Shown one piece after another: positions 32,268 through 34,799 of a stretch of 34,799 nucleotides of DNA. Location of the stretch: positions 1 to 34,799 of IMG/VR virus record IMGVR_UViG_3300000563_000002; one strand, given 5' to 3'. Within the stretch, counting starts at the first letter, position 1; each line of letters begins with the position of its first letter. The notes beneath the pieces were generated by a model. The model had not been told where the DNA came from. It saw only the letters and a program-made list of their open reading frames with translations, and did no database searches. The translations under genes were made by a program, and so were the position numbers. Origin of the DNA: a virus.

Positions 32268-32601
32268 AAGGCATCAATATCCATTTCTTGTTTTTTAATT
32301 TTTTAGTTTTCCTAAAGAATAGAATGATTATGGGTTTTTTGGACATTTTTTGTCCTTCGTGTTCTATCTTTTGAAGCATTTTTTCATTAACAACAATCTG
32401 CGTATGGTCGGTAGATTTTAAATCAATTATATTATCTCCTTTAATAACATCTCCTGGCAAGAATTTTATTGCCCCGCTGTTCGGTGTACGAAACCCATCA
32501 ATATCTTTTGCAAATTGTTTTTCTTCTTTGTTTACAGTTTTTTTAATTGATTTCTTTGAATTAATGGAAAATGATGTTTTATTTCTTTTTGGCTTCTTCA
32601 T
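32257..32601 (-). CDS. Basic hypothetical protein overlapping the recombinase end
   Basis: A 114-residue protein from ATG 32601 (MKKPKRNKTSF), with AAGGTACTTG as SD, both inside the recombinase C-terminal codons in another frame. The first 35 residues are lysine- and asparagine-rich and probably disordered. Later parts form short strands (AIKFLPGDVIKGDNIIDLKS, PIIILFFRKTKKLKNKKW). Possibly a DNA-binding accessory of the recombinase (inference). Confidence 0.5.
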   Translation of the reverse strand: MKKPKRNKTSFSINSKKSIKKTVNKEEKQFAKDIDGFRTPNSGAIKFLPGDVIKGDNIIDLKSTDHTQIVVNEKMLQKIEHEGQKMSKKPIIILFFRKTKKLKNKKWILMPYEN

Positions 32602-33907
32602 CAAGTACCTTTTTCATTATTAATTTTTCTATCTTCGGAATCATATTATTTTTTTGAATGTATTTCAATAAACGTTCACGCCCTTGAAATTTCTTTTTAT
32701 TAAATTTAAACCATGCCCCTTTTTGCACTATGAAATTATATTGCATTGCATAATCAATTACCGTTTCATCATTAATTATTAAACGGTCATCAACACTAAA
32801 ATAAAATCTTCCATATCGGTACGGCGTTCCTGTTTTTTGTTTTAGAAATTCAAAATTAAAATATATTCCACGAAGGTCTTTATCTTTTTTATTACGCCAA
32901 TCCTTTTCTCCTTTAGTTAAACCAATCGTTAATGAAGAAGCATACGATTTTCCTTTACCACCTCCCATTACTCTTGGATCACCATACGCACCAATTTTTT
33001 CTCTCCATTGTTGTACTATACATACGGTAGGTTCAGGTCGCATTGAAATAGATCTTTTTTCCTTACGTATTTTATCATAAAATTCATACGTAAAGAAACG
33101 ATTTAATCTGGAATGAATTGCCCGTGTTATTTTATTCCAAACACGAGCTTGAACTCCCATTTGTTGATCTTCAATAGAAGATTCATCCTCCACTCCGGGA
33201 CCGATAGCATCAACGGAATCGACACCAATAAAAGAAACTCTTCCGGTAGAAAGTGCCTCTCGAATAATATCACCAACTTGTTCTGAATATTTAGGTAATG
33301 CAAGTATGGTATATGCATGTATCATATTAAAACGAGTTGCCCATTCTTTTGTGTAATTATTTTCAGAATCTACCAATAATACTGCTGAATAACTTGGATC
33401 TGTACATTTATTACATTCAATATCATAAACATATTCAATTAATTTTTTGTCGATTATTTCTTCTCCATGCGAATAGATATTATTTTTCTCTTTGTTCGCA
33501 AAGAAAGCATCTGCATACAGTATATTCTTATCAATAAAACTGTGATTTTTAAGTGAATTTTGTGATATTTTTTTAAACTCTTTTTCAGTAATATTACCTT
33601 GCATACAATTACCACATATACGTTGAAATTTTCCAGCAATGGTATATAACAAAGTAGATTTACCCGTTGACTCATCGCCAACAAGAGTTACAAACCTTCC
33701 GCGTGGTATACCGCCTTCCGCTTCAAGGTCTAAAGAGAATACTCCGGTATGAATTTTAATCATTGGTAAAGATGAAGCTACAGTAATAACTTCTTCGCCG
33801 TATGCATCATTAATTGTTTTTCGTAAGGTATTAATTATTTCATATCTACTGTTTTTATTTTTCAATTGCTTGCGTATTTTTTTAGAAACGGTTTTCGGCT
33901 TTGGCAT
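32579..33907 (-). CDS. RecA-like recombinase with cysteine-pair insertion
   Basis: A 442-residue protein. GVFSLDLEAEGGIPRGRFVT precedes the Walker A GDESTGKST (77-85). AVLLVDSENNYTKEWATRFN is Walker B and its downstream helix, VSFIGVDSVDAIGPG a later core strand, and EPTVCIVQQWREKIGAYGDP with GGGKGKSYASSLTIGL the DNA-loop L2 region. Between Walker A and B lies an insertion with C98-x2-C101 and C165-x2-C168, a probable zinc ribbon, as found in some phage RecA-like proteins. It drives strand exchange or recombination-dependent replication. It follows the structured gap and the SSB-like gene. Confidence 0.88.
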   Translation of the reverse strand: MPKPKTVSKKIRKQLKNKNSRYEIINTLRKTINDAYGEEVITVASSLPMIKIHTGVFSLDLEAEGGIPRGRFVTLVGDESTGKSTLLYTIAGKFQRICGNCMQGNITEKEFKKISQNSLKNHSFIDKNILYADAFFANKEKNNIYSHGEEIIDKKLIEYVYDIECNKCTDPSYSAVLLVDSENNYTKEWATRFNMIHAYTILALPKYSEQVGDIIREALSTGRVSFIGVDSVDAIGPGVEDESSIEDQQMGVQARVWNKITRAIHSRLNRFFTYEFYDKIRKEKRSISMRPEPTVCIVQQWREKIGAYGDPRVMGGGKGKSYASSLTIGLTKGEKDWRNKKDKDLRGIYFNFEFLKQKTGTPYRYGRFYFSVDDRLIINDETVIDYAMQYNFIVQKGAWFKFNKKKFQGRERLLKYIQKNNMIPKIEKLIMKKVLDEEAKKK

Positions 33908-34043
33908 ACTTCTTTTTCTTTATATAAAAGGTGAATAAATAGAATAACATTATCGCCGTACCATCGTAAGGCATCATTAACGGAACCGTCACCGAGCGAT
34001 AATGCTACTCATTTACTTACTTAATTAAATTACTTAATCAACT
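33908..34043 (-). other. Intergenic segment with inverted repeats and a start-less open frame
   Basis: The 136 bases between the SSB-like and recombinase genes are partly much richer in G and C than the surroundings. ATTATCGC at 33949-33956 pairs with GCGATAAT at 33996-34003, and ACGGAACCGT at 33980-33989 is a palindrome. On the minus strand one frame (34008-33862) stays open for 48 codons and reads GDGSVNDALRWYGDNVILF, like a real protein, but it has no usual start codon. An out-of-frame ATG at 34012 gives only 7 residues. It may be a structured leader, operator or a decayed small gene. Confidence 0.4.
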
Positions 34044-34799
34044 TTATTCTTCATCATCCCAATCATCTTCCTCAATAAAGTTAATTTTCTTTTTAAGAAC
34101 ATCTTTTTCAAGCGGCTTCAATTCGGTCTTCAAATCGTCAAAGGATATTTTTTTATTCTTATCAACTTTAACCTTCTTTTTACCTTTGATAACGAATACA
34201 TTTCCGGTAGTAGGTGCTTGTTTATTTCGTGTACGTTTGACAACCATACGCAACCCTTTATAAGAAATATCTTCATCTTCAAAGTGTTCGGCAATGTTTT
34301 CTTTCATAAGTGCGTATGCTTGCTTTTTAATAACCAATAAGCGCACCTGGTCTTTTACCTTTTTACCTTCTTTGTTTGTATACTCCGAATGGTCAACAAT
34401 GTAAAATGCTTTAGCGGGATATGATTTCACGCCCGCTTCACACATCGGACAGCGTTTACCCATCGGAGCAACACATGTAAAGTAATTATTAAAAGAACCG
34501 CCAATCCGTGCTTGATGTTCACGGTATGTCAATGGCTTATCAGTAAGAAAAGTAATAACACGTTTTTCACCTTTCGGAATCCAAAAACGATATGTTCCAT
34601 ACGATGTATCAAATTCACCTTCATCGTCATCACCTGCGGAAAACCATGCTTCATCATCGTCATCAGAAGATTTTTTACCTTTCTTCTTTTTACCTTTTGG
34701 TTTTTCTTCTTCTTCTTCTTCTTCTTCTTCTTCATCTTCTTCTTCATCTTCATCTTCTTCTTCATCTTCATCTTCTTCTTCTTCTTCATCTTCTTCTTC
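34044..34799 (-). CDS. Single-stranded DNA-binding-like protein, N-terminus beyond the window
   Basis: The frame is open to the window edge, giving 251 visible codons. It starts inside a long E/D tract, then a K/G-rich linker (KPKGKKKKGKKSS), then YGTYRFWIPKGEKRVITFLT and GGSFNNYFTCVAPMGKRC. The CPMC motif supplies part of a zinc site like that in phage SSB proteins of gp32 type. KAFYIVDHSEYTNKEGKK and LRMVVKRTRNKQAPTTGNVF look like OB-fold strands. It ends in an acidic tail (IEEDDWDDEE), as SSBs often do. The apparent start at TTG 34532 is within the same frame and is not needed. SSB function is likely but not proven by a named motif. Confidence 0.65.
   Translation of the reverse strand, partial: EEEDEEEEEDEDEEEDEDEEEDEEEEEEEEEEKPKGKKKKGKKSSDDDDEAWFSAGDDDEGEFDTSYGTYRFWIPKGEKRVITFLTDKPLTYREHQARIGGSFNNYFTCVAPMGKRCPMCEAGVKSYPAKAFYIVDHSEYTNKEGKKVKDQVRLLVIKKQAYALMKENIAEHFEDEDISYKGLRMVVKRTRNKQAPTTGNVFVIKGKKKVKVDKNKKISFDDLKTELKPLEKDVLKKKINFIEEDDWDDEE
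34703..34799. repeat. TTC/ATC trinucleotide microsatellite
   Basis: Nearly uninterrupted TTC and ATC triplets on the plus strand, coding for glutamate and aspartate in the minus-strand SSB-like gene. The repeat continues to the window edge. Such tracts slip easily, so length may vary between isolates, always in steps of three if the gene is kept. Confidence 0.9.

Noticed and set aside
34529-34789. An 86-codon lysine/methionine-rich frame overlapping the microsatellite
   Set aside because: It is the shifted reading of the E/D triplet repeat. The other frame continues directly into the SSB-like protein and is the real one.

Overview
The window is a compact, AT-rich stretch of a tailed double-stranded DNA phage genome. 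Every supported gene lies on the minus strand, so transcription runs from position 34799 towards 1. Genes overlap or nearly touch throughout, and no gene-free stretch exceeds 300 bases. A tape measure, a tail tube and a G/GT tail assembly chaperone pair, with no sheath gene seen, point to a siphovirus-type tail. Most starts have purine-rich Shine-Dalgarno sites (AAGGAG or GGAG types), so the host probably uses SD-led initiation. A SpoVS-like gene and FnIII domains of a style common in Bacteroidota pull in different directions, so the host stays unassigned. No capsid, portal or large terminase gene is visible.

In transcription order, 34799 to 26525 is a replication and recombination module. 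It holds a partial ssDNA-binding-like protein, a RecA-like recombinase with a cysteine-pair insertion, an RmuC-like nuclease-fold protein, an ATP-dependent DNA ligase, a Cas4-like PD-(D/E)XK nuclease, a SpoVS/Alba-like protein and several small unknowns.

From 26556 to 18669 is a 7-deazaguanine module: QueD, FolE, QueE, a QueC-like PP-loop enzyme and a DpdA-like transglycosylase. Together they could make preQ0 from GTP and insert it into DNA in place of guanine. An unusual cassette interrupts this pathway between queE and dpdA. It contains a tRNA-like gene with odd features, a GNAT-SET fusion, a FemAB/BioF2-like acyltransferase, two stand-alone SET proteins, two glycosyltransferases (GT2- and GT4-like) and a short second PTPS-fold protein. 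The protein genes are linked by overlaps or gaps of a few bases. I propose, as inference, that this is an extended DNA hypermodification or protein-modification system not described in this combination.

An HNH endonuclease gene (18676 to 17609) separates this from the tail module (17577 to 7032): an HK97 gp10-like protein, a tail-terminator candidate, tail tube, tail chaperone G with a programmed -1 frameshift giving GT, tape measure and a large tail hub protein with an Asp-box propeller. A tandem-PAS protein follows, then a lysis cassette (holin-like and spanin-like membrane proteins and a DUF5675-type protein). After that come a zinc-ribbon microprotein, a small structural protein, a spermidine-synthase-like methyltransferase-fold protein, and a receptor-binding or tail-tip protein with FnIII, Asp-box propeller and carboxypeptidase-regulatory-like modules. 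A further FnIII protein runs off the window.
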